NCBI RefSeq assembly: GCF_002796605.1
Contig: NZ_CP024923.1
Location: 3,017,001 to 3,081,000, forward strand
Direction: 5' to 3'
DNA: 64,000 nucleotides
Source of the DNA: Sphingomonas psychrotolerans
Lineage (GTDB): Bacteria > Pseudomonadota > Alphaproteobacteria > Sphingomonadales > Sphingomonadaceae
Shown here: piece after piece, positions 1-8,056 of the stretch
Numbering within the stretch: the first letter of the stretch is position 1
Layout of the letters: the number at the start of each line of letters is the position of its first letter
Translations under genes and position numbers: made by a program
Notes under the pieces: model-generated
Told to the model about the DNA's origin: nothing
The model's database searches: none
The model's input: the letters and a program-made list of their open reading frames with translations, nothing else

Positions 1-2
1 TT

Positions 3-506
3 CAGGGGTCCGAGAAGCGCGGCTGTCAGTTCAGCTTCGCCTGCGACGGCGCGATGGCACGCATCCCTTCACGTGCTGCCTGGGCGCGTGCCGAACGCGT
101 CGCCGGGGCCGCGCTCGCCGGCAGCGTGTTCGCGCCGGTTGGAATGGCGACGCACTATCATACCTATGCGGTGACCCCGTCGTGGAACCGCAGCCTTGTA
201 ATGACCGGGGTATTCGGCGCGCACTTCTTCCATCGCTGGAAAGGCTGGTGGGGAATGGCCGCAGCATTCCGGCAATCCTATCAGGGTGGTGAGCCGCTAC
301 CCGCGCCCCATGCCGCAGTGACGCCCGTCGTCGTCGCCGCGCTCCCGATGGCGAGACCGGCCAGCGTTCCCAATCCGGAACCGGCGCGCGCGGTTCAACC
401 CGCTTATGTCGACAGCGGCGCGCCCATGGCTGCTTATGCCGAGAGCACACTGCCCGACTCGCAGATCCTCGACAAATGGAAGGACAGCGGCAAGCCATTG
501 CGCTGA
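3..506 (+). CDS. Cell wall hydrolase, SleB family (3' part only)
   Basis: This is the C-terminal part of a SleB-type (Hydrolase_2) cell wall hydrolase, a peptidoglycan-cleaving enzyme. The frame is open from base 3, so the start lies outside the window; the internal ATG at 54 is not the true start. The residues CQFSFACDG at the left edge, then ATHYHTYAV and HFFHRWKGWWG, are the conserved blocks of the SleB catalytic domain, including the His-bearing YHTY stretch. After them comes a proline- and alanine-rich tail of about 80 residues that looks disordered. The catalytic Glu of the family would be upstream and cannot be checked. A perfect 12-bp hairpin follows the gene. Confidence 0.85.
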   Translation, partial: QGSEKRGCQFSFACDGAMARIPSRAAWARAERVAGAALAGSVFAPVGMATHYHTYAVTPSWNRSLVMTGVFGAHFFHRWKGWWGMAAAFRQSYQGGEPLPAPHAAVTPVVVAALPMARPASVPNPEPARAVQPAYVDSGAPMAAYAESTLPDSQILDKWKDSGKPLR

Positions 507-551
507 GCCGCTTTGCGTCAATCCGACGTTAAGCAATGCCCGCCAAAGTAT

Positions 552-590
552 GCGGGCGCTCTCTCTGCGTGGGGCAATGAGAGCGCCCGC
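552..590. terminator. Strong hairpin between convergent genes
   Basis: A perfect 12-bp inverted repeat (arms 552-563 and 579-590, gcgggcgctctc and its complement) with a 15-base loop lies between the hydrolase stop (506) and the stop of the fimbrial tip gene (707). It probably ends transcription from one or both sides. There is no clear T-run on either side, so a classical intrinsic terminator is not proven. The rest of 507-706 shows nothing else. Confidence 0.5.
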
Positions 591-706
591 GCTGCCGCGT
601 TCGGGTCATCCGGGGGGAAATGACGCGCGACAGCTATCGGAACAATGGACTGACGGGCCGCGCCGGAACGCGGCAATGCGAATATGGTACGCGACCGGTC
701 AGCGAA

Positions 707-1630
707 TCATCGCGGAGCGATCGAAACGGTGATGAGATCGCTGTACAGACCGGCGCGCTTGCCCGCGACGCTCCCGATCACGAAGCGCATTGGCAACGCA
801 TCGCGCGTGGGATCGGTCCCCGACGAATTATAGTTCGCCGTCGATGCCAGCGAGAGCGTGCTCTCGCCGATCATCAGCTGATAGGGCACGCTCCAGTCGG
901 CATTCGCCATCTTGAGCAGGCCGTTATTCTTCGAAGCGAATTCGAGCCGATAGGCGCGGGTGCTCGCCACGGTCATCTGCAGCGGCACCTGCGCAATGCC
1001 CTCGGCCAGTTCGCCCAGATCGACGAGCGCTTGCCCGCCGTTGCGACGATACTGGCCCGAAAGCCCGAGCACCGCCGAAGGCAGCACATTCACGCCCAAC
1101 ACCAGTGAACGCGAGGCAAGCATGTCGCCGCGCCCCTGTTGCTCGGCGACGAGCGTGACGCGCTGGCTGTACAACCCGTCGGCGACCAGCCCGTCCTCGT
1201 TGACGGCGAACTGGAAGCGAACCAGTTGCTGGCTACGCGGCTGGACGACCACGGGCCGCTGGGTCACGCGCGCAATCGTGCGGCCCGAGAGCGGAGTCGC
1301 GTTGCTGTTCGAGAATTCGTCGAGCAACGTATAGGTGACGCGTCCGGTTCGCCCTCCGAGGGCAAGGCCGAACGGCTCCTGGTCGACTACGAAGACCGGC
1401 GCAAACGCGCAGGCGGCGGCGCCTTCGTTGTTGAACACGACGTCATAGGTCGCGATCGGCACGTTGGTCGCGAAGGGATCATAGCCCTGGATGATCCAGT
1501 TGCTCGAGCTGCTCTCGATGCGCAGCGCGCAATCGGCGCGCGAGGCGATCGACGCAGGTTGCGCCCAAGCCGGGCTTGCCGAGGCCAGCGCCGCGGCCCC
1601 TGCCAGAGTGGCCGAAATCAGGGTCTTCAT
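707..1630 (-). CDS. Spore coat U domain fimbrial tip/adhesin-type protein
   Basis: Secreted protein of about 307 residues, last gene of the chaperone-usher operon. It has a signal peptide (MKTLISATLAGAAALASASPAWAQ). The rest is beta-rich and ends with TVSIAPR, as spore-coat-U (SCPU, Csu-type pilus) proteins do; two repeats of that fold would explain the length. In Csu-type systems the last gene encodes the tip adhesin, so I infer that role. A GTG at 1636 would add two residues, but GAGGTGA just upstream of the ATG at 1630 is a better ribosome site. That site overlaps the usher stop, indicating translational coupling. The binding target cannot be read from the sequence. Confidence 0.75.
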   Translation of the reverse strand: MKTLISATLAGAAALASASPAWAQPASIASRADCALRIESSSSNWIIQGYDPFATNVPIATYDVVFNNEGAAACAFAPVFVVDQEPFGLALGGRTGRVTYTLLDEFSNSNATPLSGRTIARVTQRPVVVQPRSQQLVRFQFAVNEDGLVADGLYSQRVTLVAEQQGRGDMLASRSLVLGVNVLPSAVLGLSGQYRRNGGQALVDLGELAEGIAQVPLQMTVASTRAYRLEFASKNNGLLKMANADWSVPYQLMIGESTLSLASTANYNSSGTDPTRDALPMRFVIGSVAGKRAGLYSDLITVSIAPR

Positions 1631-1637
1631 GGTCACC

Positions 1638-4259
1638 TCAATTCGCCGGCTTCAGCACTATAGTTTTAAGATCGACGAGACCAGTGGTATCGGCGGGCAC
1701 CTTGAACTCGAACACGGTCGGGCCGGCGCCGAGTTCGACGCGGTAATCGACCGCGGGACGCAGATTCTGGATCGCGAAGCGCCCCACCGAATTGGTGAAG
1801 AACGGCAGCGGCTCCTTGTCCTTGCCATCCTTGGCGATCACGCGTCCGCCGGCGAGCGCCACCGGCTTGCCGTCGGGGAAGGTCAGCACGCCCGCGGCGC
1901 TGACGAAGGCGTCGGTACCGATCTTGAGCTTGTAGCCGCTGTGATAAGGCGGGTTCACCCGCACCGTGCCCGGGCCGATATCATAGCCGATCGGCGGGTT
2001 CTCGACATCGTACTGGATCGGCTGGTTGACGTAGCTGTTCAGATAGCCGTTGACCGCCGCGCCGAAGGTGCCGCTCTTGCTCATATAGTCGCTGCTGACC
2101 AGCGACTGGCCGGCCACCACACTGTGGCCCTTCAAATTCTTGTGCGGATAGAGCAGCGCGAAGCTGTCGTTCACCCGGCGCCCGACGCCGACGACGCCAT
2201 CGGCAAAGGCGATCGAGGTGCCGACGCGTACCGACGATACATTGACCTGACCGAACCCGCCAATGTTGGGGCCGTAACTCGAATGACTCACCGTCGCGTC
2301 GAAGCGATTGGCGATATAGTCGGCAAATCCCTGCAGCGCGACCGTGCGGTCGTCGCGGGTCGCCACCGCGCCATAGCCGAGGCTGCCGATCTGGTTCGAC
2401 GAGGAATGCAGATACGACAGCGAACTGGTGTCGGTACTGCTCTCGTGCCGCGCTTCGAAACGATCGCGGAAGGTCGGCTGGAACACCAGAGCAATGTTGA
2501 AGCCCAGCCCCCGGCCACGCCCGATCGTGCTGTCGAACCTCGAATATTCGACGCCCGCGCGTACGCTTACGCGCCGGTCGAAATAATAGTTCGCCGAGAC
2601 GCCGATGCGATAGCTGTCGTTGCGATTGCGGCTCTTGAGATAGCTGCCGGTGATCAGCGCCGACAGGCGCTGGTTGATCTGGCGGGTATATTGGCCGCTG
2701 ATCGAGACCGAGCTCGAATTGTCCGCCTCAGGCGAGGACAGGAACGCATAGTGCCGCGAGAGATAATCGGCGCGGATGCTCGCCGAATCGACCAGCCCGC
2801 CGCGATCGATCAGCTGATCGAAGCCGACGCCCCCGGAGAAGCCCTCGCCGACTTCGCGCGAATGGCTGAGGCCGCCGTCGAGCAATAGCCGCGAACCGCC
2901 GCCGAGCACGAACTGGGTCTGCCCGGTCAGCGTCTGGACCTGCGCGCTGGCCTGCAGCCCGACGCCGATCGCCGGCGCGTCGACGAACGCCTTGCGGAAG
3001 AAGCCAGAGAAGGCGACCGGACCGTTATAGCTGGGCGAGCGGCCGAAATTGTTGCTCGTCGGCCCGATATAGGCGGCATATTCGAAGTCGCCGGGAACCA
3101 GATCGATCGGGTCGAGATACTGGCTGTACGCGATCGACTGGACCGATCCGCTATTGTCGCGGACCTCGATCTGCACGTCGTTGCTGCCCGCGAGCAGCGG
3201 CAGCGAACTGAAATCGTACGAACCCGCATCGAGCCGCAGCTCGCGATACAACACGCCGTTGCGCATGATGCGGACGCTCGCGTCGCGCTGGAGCACGAGC
3301 TGTCGATTTCCCTGCAGCACCGACGACCGATAGGGATCGAAGCGCTGGCGCTGACGGCTGACGCCGACGCCGCCGATTTGCACATAGCCCTGCTGACCGC
3401 GCACTTCGGGAGTCAGGTCGCCGAGGTACCAGCGGCGATAATCGGCCGGCTCGTCATAGACGAAGCGCGCGTAATTGCGATCGAAGCGATAGGCGCCGCC
3501 ACCGAAGCCCTGGTTACCGAACTGGCCGTCAGCCTCGAGAACGACGCCGCCATAGCGCATCGCGCCGCCGAGCGAGATTGACGGCGGGCTGTTGAAATTG
3601 CCCTCCCACGACCGCGCATAATAGCCGTTGATGTTGAGGAACGCGGCGAAGTCGGCCGGCGCCAGATCGATATTCTCGTCGCCGGGATTGGGCGGCGAGA
3701 ACAATTGCTCAAGCGCCCGCTTCGACGGATCGATCGTCAGCACGACGACGGCGAGGCTGCTCGGATCATATTCGAATGAAATGCCCAGCGGCTTCAGATC
3801 GTCCGACTCGAGGTGATCCTTGCCCGCCGCCGCCTTGAGCAGTTGATCGCGCGCTTGCTGGTTGAGCAGCGGCCCGATCAGCCCTTCGAACGGCTTGCGC
3901 TCGGCGAGCAGTCGATCGTCATAAGTCAGCCGGATCGGCATGTCGCCGAGCGCGCGCTGCTTGAACAGCAACGGCACGGTGAGATCCATGTCGCGATCAT
4001 AGGGATTGATGTCGGGACGGCCATATTTGCCGATCGGCAGTGACGCGGTTCCGGTCTGCCCGACCACGGGCAGCGTATCGATGTTCGGTTTGGTGCCGCC
4101 GGGCAACGGCACCGACGTGCTTTGCGGCGGTGCCGATGTCGGCGGCGCACTCTGCGGCACCGGCTGCGTGCGCGGCAGCGGCACGGAGACCTGCGCCGCG
4201 GCGGTCCCGCCGGTCAGGCAGAACCATGCCGTCGCGCTGAGCAGCCTGCCGCGCTTCAT
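1638..4259 (-). CDS. Fimbrial outer membrane usher protein (FimD/PapC family)
   Basis: An 873-residue usher: the outer-membrane channel that accepts chaperone-subunit complexes and polymerises them into a pilus. After a signal peptide (MKRGRLLSATAWFCLTGGTAAAQ) comes a proline-rich linker with repeated PLP, an N-terminal domain, a long beta-barrel region (for example GDLTPEVRGQQGYVQIGG, typical of usher barrels) and a C-terminal domain with FPDGKPVALAGGRVIA and VDYRVELG, like the usher plug/CTD folds. The ATG at 4259 overlaps the chaperone stop as ATGA, so the two genes are translationally coupled. The frame stays open upstream of 4259 inside the chaperone gene, but that part is not usher-like. 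The sequence groups with Csu/spore-coat-U ushers by context. Confidence 0.9.
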   Translation of the reverse strand: MKRGRLLSATAWFCLTGGTAAAQVSVPLPRTQPVPQSAPPTSAPPQSTSVPLPGGTKPNIDTLPVVGQTGTASLPIGKYGRPDINPYDRDMDLTVPLLFKQRALGDMPIRLTYDDRLLAERKPFEGLIGPLLNQQARDQLLKAAAGKDHLESDDLKPLGISFEYDPSSLAVVVLTIDPSKRALEQLFSPPNPGDENIDLAPADFAAFLNINGYYARSWEGNFNSPPSISLGGAMRYGGVVLEADGQFGNQGFGGGAYRFDRNYARFVYDEPADYRRWYLGDLTPEVRGQQGYVQIGGVGVSRQRQRFDPYRSSVLQGNRQLVLQRDASVRIMRNGVLYRELRLDAGSYDFSSLPLLAGSNDVQIEVRDNSGSVQSIAYSQYLDPIDLVPGDFEYAAYIGPTSNNFGRSPSYNGPVAFSGFFRKAFVDAPAIGVGLQASAQVQTLTGQTQFVLGGGSRLLLDGGLSHSREVGEGFSGGVGFDQLIDRGGLVDSASIRADYLSRHYAFLSSPEADNSSSVSISGQYTRQINQRLSALITGSYLKSRNRNDSYRIGVSANYYFDRRVSVRAGVEYSRFDSTIGRGRGLGFNIALVFQPTFRDRFEARHESSTDTSSLSYLHSSSNQIGSLGYGAVATRDDRTVALQGFADYIANRFDATVSHSSYGPNIGGFGQVNVSSVRVGTSIAFADGVVGVGRRVNDSFALLYPHKNLKGHSVVAGQSLVSSDYMSKSGTFGAAVNGYLNSYVNQPIQYDVENPPIGYDIGPGTVRVNPPYHSGYKLKIGTDAFVSAAGVLTFPDGKPVALAGGRVIAKDGKDKEPLPFFTNSVGRFAIQNLRPAVDYRVELGAGPTVFEFKVPADTTGLVDLKTIVLKPAN

Positions 4260-5071
4260 TTCACGAACTTGACGTTGATAGGACCGGGTCCGAATGCCTT
4301 GACCACTGCGAAGCGGAACACGCGCGTGCCGCCGCCGCCGGGAACGTAACCGCTGCCGATGCCACGATTGAGATCCTCTTCGGAGATCAGGACCCGCAAC
4401 GACTTGCCGGCGGTGTCCTTGCCCTCGATCACCCATTTCAGCGCCGACATCATCGCATGGCGACGGCCGATGTTCTTCATCCTGACTTCGAGACCCGGCA
4501 CCGTCGGCGGCAGCGGGTCGCCCTGCTTCGCGGCAGGCGGCTGATAGTCGATCGGCTTGACCGAGGTCGCGCTGACATTGGGCTGCGCGTTCGGCGGAGC
4601 CACCACGACGAGCGCCTTCATGTGATAGACGACCTGCACCTGCGCGGCCTGTGCCCCCGCACCCGGATCGACCGGGATTGGTAGCTGATTGACCGAGAGG
4701 TAATAGGCTTGCGAGGTCGGGATGTCCGCGCCGCCCACCCATTGCAGGCGGATCACCTGGCGCGCGCCCTGCGGCAGCATGCCTTGCGGCGGGAAGACGA
4801 TGAAATCGGCATCGGCAGCCGTTTCGCTGGGCACGCCGTTCTCGTCGAAGCTCAGGCGCGTGATCCGCGTCTCGAACGGCAACTTGCCGGCGTTGAGATT
4901 TTGCACTTCCACGCGCGCGACCGAATCGCTTCCCGTGGTGGTCATCTCGACGATCATCGGCGAAACGCGCATCGCATAGACCGTAGCGGCACCGGCGACG
5001 AGCGCGGTCGCAACTATGGCCGAACGGACGGCTGTCCGCTGGAAACTGCTGAACACTGGCGAGGCCCCCAC
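4256..5071 (-). CDS. Fimbrial periplasmic chaperone (PapD-like)
   Basis: A 271-residue periplasmic chaperone with two Ig-like domains, which caps pilus subunits by donor-strand complementation and delivers them to the usher. An N-terminal hydrophobic segment (IVATALVAGAATVYA) acts as signal. The first domain begins RVSPMIVEM and carries LPFETRITRLSF and FIVFPPQGMLPQGARQVIRLQW, the PapD-like F1-G1 region with the basic residue that anchors subunit C-termini. The second domain holds the conserved NIGRRHAMMSALKW. The start is a GTG at 5071; a GTG at 5056 is possible. It lies 109 bases after the pilin stop, separated by a hairpin, and overlaps the usher start. Confidence 0.88.
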   Translation of the reverse strand: MGASPVFSSFQRTAVRSAIVATALVAGAATVYAMRVSPMIVEMTTTGSDSVARVEVQNLNAGKLPFETRITRLSFDENGVPSETAADADFIVFPPQGMLPQGARQVIRLQWVGGADIPTSQAYYLSVNQLPIPVDPGAGAQAAQVQVVYHMKALVVVAPPNAQPNVSATSVKPIDYQPPAAKQGDPLPPTVPGLEVRMKNIGRRHAMMSALKWVIEGKDTAGKSLRVLISEEDLNRGIGSGYVPGGGGTRVFRFAVVKAFGPGPINVKFVK

Positions 5072-5119
5072 CCCTGTGACTGCACCCGGACTACGGGCGC
5101 ATTCTTACGCAATACTCGA

Positions 5120-5146
5120 AAGGGGGAGGATTGTCTCCTCCCCCTT
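5120..5146 (-). terminator. Hairpin between pilin and chaperone genes (attenuator-like)
   Basis: An 11-bp perfect stem (5120-5130 and 5136-5146, aagggggagga and its complement) with a 5-base loop sits just after the pilin stop and before the chaperone start. Such structures after a major pilin gene commonly stop most transcripts or protect the 3' end, so that pilin is made in excess over chaperone and usher. Only a short TTT follows on the minus strand, so partial termination or RNA stabilisation is likelier than a full stop. Confidence 0.6.
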
Positions 5147-5179
5147 CCTTAAGTCGGCATTACTGCCGGACCAGCTGGA

Positions 5180-5917
5180 TCAGAGAGCCTTGAGCTCGAC
5201 AGTCAGCGTGTCCTGGTAGTTGCCGGCGACCAGGGCCTTGCCCGGGGTCGGAGCGTTGATCGTCAGCGTCATGTCCGAACGCCATGCACCGCCGGTCCAG
5301 ACCTTCGACGCGTCGCCGGTGGCGGCGGTCACGGTCTGCGGGCTGCCAGCAGCGCCGGCCGAGGTGTTGGTCGTGCCCTGGAACGAAGCAGCCACCGAAT
5401 AGGGGATGTTCGCCTGGAACTCGTTCGAGTCATAGCCGCCGGCTGCGCCGTTCAGCAGGCCCTGCGCGCCGTTCTGCTTCGAGAGCGTCACGGTGTTGTT
5501 GAAGTTGCAGCCTGCAGTGGTCGAGTTGACGACGGCAGTTGCCGGCGAAACCATGTCGAACGCGCTGTTCACGTTGGTGTTCGAGTTGGTGTTGACGCCG
5601 ATCGTGCCGAAGTCGAGCGTGTGCGCCGTGCTGCTGCCGCCATAATAGGAGCAATCCTTGGTGACGGTGCCCTTGATCAGCCAGGTGTTGGTGACGGTCG
5701 GCGACGCGGTCTGCGTGTTGCCGGCGTTCAGGCCGAACTGGTTGTAGCCGACGCCGCCGCTCAGGACCACGCCAACGGCATAGCCGAGGAGCGACGAATG
5801 GTTGCTGGTGCCACCGAACACGCCCGGGGTCTGACCCGAGAACGCAATGTCGTCGGCCTGTGCAACGCCGGCGGTCGAGAGCAGCGCGAGAGCGGCTGCC
5901 GAAAGAAGCTTCTTCAT
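5180..5917 (-). CDS. Major pilin-like spore coat U protein
   Basis: A 245-residue secreted protein, first gene of the chaperone-usher operon. The signal peptide MKKLLSAAALALLSTAGVAQA is followed by a Ser/Thr/Asn/Gly-rich beta-sandwich. Two cysteines (KDCSYYGG and AGCNFNN) fit the disulfide of pilin folds, and the C-terminus YQDTLTVELKAL matches the conserved last strand of subunits of this class. The ATG at 5917 is preceded by GGGGA at a good distance; a TTG at 5923 in the same frame is unlikely. Its amino-acid make-up and its place before the hairpin suggest the major, strongly expressed subunit. Shaft role is inferred from position. Confidence 0.78.
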   Translation of the reverse strand: MKKLLSAAALALLSTAGVAQADDIAFSGQTPGVFGGTSNHSSLLGYAVGVVLSGGVGYNQFGLNAGNTQTASPTVTNTWLIKGTVTKDCSYYGGSSTAHTLDFGTIGVNTNSNTNVNSAFDMVSPATAVVNSTTAGCNFNNTVTLSKQNGAQGLLNGAAGGYDSNEFQANIPYSVAASFQGTTNTSAGAAGSPQTVTAATGDASKVWTGGAWRSDMTLTINAPTPGKALVAGNYQDTLTVELKAL

Positions 5918-6142
5918 GTGCAAATCCCCACTTCTGGATTCGGTGCCCCCGACGTTATTGTCGAGTCGATCACCGACGGTTGATGTTTAACAAGTATTCG
6001 CAAACATTCAACAATTATTTAGTTTGCGTTAACCACCATTGTTTCATCAAAGGAACAACAATGATCTAGTGATGATCGATATTTGGAGCGCCATTTATCG
6101 ATCAGATGCGACCCATTACTTCGGGTTATTGTTCTATGTTCT

Positions 6143-6883
6143 TTAGTTTGGCGCGATGGTGATCTCGATCACCTCGCCATACTGACCGGCGAGCAACCCC
6201 GCCTCGCTCGAGACGCTGCCGAGACTGAGCCGCAACAGCAGCCCGTCCATGGCGATGCCGCCAGCGCTGGAGATCTCCTGGCCGCCGACGAGCGAACGCC
6301 CCTCGAAAACCTTGGAGATCATCTCGGTGGCCGGCCGCCGCACCGGCAGCTCGACATCGAGGCTGTAGGGCACCGAGCCGGCATAGGGACCCTGACCGTG
6401 CGGCATTTCGGAATGTACGAGTGCGCCGTTCTGGGCCTTGATCAGCATCGTGAACGGCAAGTTGCAGTCGAGCGCGACCTTCGCGGCGGCAAACCTTCCG
6501 GCGCGCGTCAGCTCACCGAAATCGGCGGTCGGGATCGTGCCCATCTGGCAGCGCTGGGCAATGCTGCCCTGCACCGCGATGTCCATCGACTTGACGTTGG
6601 AGATATCCTGCGCGGAGGCAGGTGATGCGGCCACGCCCAGAATGAGCGCGGCGCCGACAGCTGCACTGGCGAAGCACACACGCGCCGAGCCGAAGAGTCT
6701 GCCTGCAAAGCTGGATGAAATGGCTGCCCGTTGCGCGTCCTGCGACGCTACACCAACCCTATAATCCGCCGCTGCACCCACGAAATCGGTCGTCTGCGCG
6801 CCACCCAAGGCACGCAGGCTACCGGTTTGCGGATGGCGCGGGCGGCTCCCCCCGGAGCACATAACCCTCAACTCCCCGTCCAT
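6143..6883 (-). CDS. Spore coat U domain-containing secreted protein
   Basis: A second spore-coat-U type protein upstream of the fimbrial operon on the same strand. The mature part starts near QDISNVKSMDIAVQGSIAQRCQMG, has two cysteines (QRCQMG and LDCNLPF) as expected for the pilin-like disulfide, and ends YGEVIEITIAPN, the usual terminal strand. The hydrophobic signal (CFASAAVGAALILGVAASPASA) lies about 70 residues into the longest frame, so the ATG at 6883 is probably too far upstream; a GTG nearer the signal is likelier but I cannot choose one. It may be a minor subunit of the same pilus. About 220 AT-rich bases separate it from the pilin, giving room for the operon promoter. Confidence 0.68.
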   Translation of the reverse strand: MDGELRVMCSGGSRPRHPQTGSLRALGGAQTTDFVGAAADYRVGVASQDAQRAAISSSFAGRLFGSARVCFASAAVGAALILGVAASPASAQDISNVKSMDIAVQGSIAQRCQMGTIPTADFGELTRAGRFAAAKVALDCNLPFTMLIKAQNGALVHSEMPHGQGPYAGSVPYSLDVELPVRRPATEMISKVFEGRSLVGGQEISSAGGIAMDGLLLRLSLGSVSSEAGLLAGQYGEVIEITIAPN

Positions 6884-7237
6884 CGTTCAATCTTTAATAA
6901 GATTTGAACGGGCAAGAAGTCGATCTAATTAAGTGGTTAAGGCGTCCCGGAAGCGCACATCCGGACTTTTCTGGAATATTTCCAGCGAGTTGTGCCTTAT
7001 ATATTTTTATAGGACGGCGGCCGCAAGCAGGCCGTTGGGTCCTGCCAGGGCCCATCCGCCTGTTGCGACTCGGCGTCCCGTCGAGTCGTTTTCACGCTTC
7101 ACCGCAGATCGCGGACCATTCTGAAACGGCCTCTTTGCCCCTGCGTTGATCTATTCTTAGATCATTAACCCTGCGTATCAATCATATTTTCAACGGGAGA
7201 TGCGATCAGGGCTGATCAGCCAGCAACGGATATAACG
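6884..7237. other. 354-base gap without genes, AT-rich in parts
   Basis: No convincing gene lies here; the open frames on the plus strand have no signal or family features. The part nearest 7238 holds two perfect small palindromes, listed separately. The rest includes an AT-rich stretch around 6990-7015 that could carry promoters for the divergent genes, but no promoter pair stands out. Confidence 0.4.
7147..7217 (+). promoter_or_regulatory. Two palindromes upstream of the 137-aa secreted protein
   Basis: TGATCTA (7147-7153) and TAGATCA (7158-7164) form a 7-bp inverted repeat with a 4-base gap. GATCAG (7204-7209) and CTGATC (7212-7217) form a second with a 2-base gap. Both share the GATC core and lie 20-90 bases before the ATG at 7238. 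They resemble operator half-sites, but a role is inference only. Confidence 0.35.
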
Positions 7238-7651
7238 ATGCCGATCAGCTCTCTCCCCAAATTCTCTGCGGTGATCCTGCTGTTGTGCGGATCCGCAGCA
7301 GGCGCCGAATCCACTGCGTCGGGCACGTTCAACCTGCGGCTTACCGTCCCCGTCATCTGCGCCGTCAGCCATCAGAGCGCGATCAGCGCGGCGGGTGCCG
7401 GCTATCGGCTCGGCGAGCTGCGCGAATATTGCAACGCGCCCGGTGGTTACGCGCTGGTGGTCAACTATGCGCCCGGCTCGATGAAGGGCGCTGTGGTCGC
7501 CGTCGGCGAGGAGCGCGTCGTGCTCGACGGCTCGGGCCGCGCAGTGATCGGCCGCACCGCCGGTCCGCGCATCCGCGATCGCGAGATCTTCGCGGAGCCC
7601 GGCGCCGCCGGTTTCGACACCGATCGTCTCGAATTCAATCTCGAAGCCTGA
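7238..7651 (+). CDS. Small secreted protein, pilin-like features
   Basis: A 137-residue exported protein of unknown function. The signal peptide is MPISSLPKFSAVILLLCGSAAGA. The mature part has TFNLRLTVPVICAVSH and EYCNAPGGYALVVNY, so two cysteines about 40 residues apart within predicted beta-strands, and it ends RLEFNLEA. That pattern resembles spore-coat-U and other pilin-like folds, and the gene lies opposite the fimbrial genes. A link to fimbriae is inferred from position and cysteine spacing. A strong intrinsic terminator follows, so it is probably a single-gene unit. No good ribosome site is seen before the ATG. Confidence 0.6.
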   Translation: MPISSLPKFSAVILLLCGSAAGAESTASGTFNLRLTVPVICAVSHQSAISAAGAGYRLGELREYCNAPGGYALVVNYAPGSMKGAVVAVGEERVVLDGSGRAVIGRTAGPRIRDREIFAEPGAAGFDTDRLEFNLEA

Positions 7652-7695
7652 AGATCGTCGGGCGTCGCGCCCGACTGTCCCGGATTGAACCTGTT

Positions 7696-7736
7696 GCCCT
7701 TCCGGAATCCGTTGCGCGGTTTCCGGAAGGGCTTTT
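7696..7736 (+). terminator. Rho-independent terminator
   Basis: A 12-bp perfect stem (7696-7707 gcccttccggaa and 7721-7732) with a 13-base loop is followed at once by TTTTA. This is a classical intrinsic terminator for the secreted-protein gene ending at 7651. Confidence 0.9.
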
Positions 7737-7747
7737 AGTCTGCGGCC

Positions 7748-8053
7748 ATGGAAACGCCCGTTCATTCCGAAGATCTCGCCGAGATCGTCGAAACGCTGAT
7801 CGAGGCACAGGCGCTGCTCGCCTCGTCCATCTATGTAGACTTGGTCAATCTGGGCCTGCTCGAAACCGACGCCGCGGCCCGACGCCTGCACGCGCTCGGC
7901 GACATTGCGGCGAGCCCCCTCCAGCGCCATCCGGCCGTGGCAGCCGCGCTGGGGGCGCGTATTCGCGATTATGCCGAAGGGTTGGATCAGGCGCATCGCA
8001 GCGGTTCTCGCCCGCGCTTTCAGCTCAAGCTGGTACGGGGCGGCAAGGCCTGA
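7748..8053 (+). CDS. Hypothetical small helical protein
   Basis: A 101-residue protein that I do not recognise. It reads as mostly alpha-helical (EDLAEIVETLIEAQALLASSIYVDLVNLGLL, given here only as its two halves EDLAEIVETLIEAQALL and ASSIYVDLVNLGLL), with no signal peptide, membrane span or cysteine, so it should be cytoplasmic. The tail RSGSRPRFQLKLVRGGKA is basic. It converges on the winged-helix gene, whose stop is 3 bases away; a short hairpin (gcctga/tcaggc) covers the junction. Coding character is supported by codon use and lack of an alternative frame. A regulatory role next to the DNA-binding protein is possible but not shown. Confidence 0.6.
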   Translation: METPVHSEDLAEIVETLIEAQALLASSIYVDLVNLGLLETDAAARRLHALGDIAASPLQRHPAVAAALGARIRDYAEGLDQAHRSGSRPRFQLKLVRGGKA

Positions 8054-8056
8054 GGT

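Noticed and set aside
1491..2888. Long plus-strand open frame opposite the usher gene
   Set aside because: It is the antisense of the usher and tip genes, has the Ala/Arg/Asp-rich make-up of shadow frames in high-GC DNA, and has no family signature or ribosome site.
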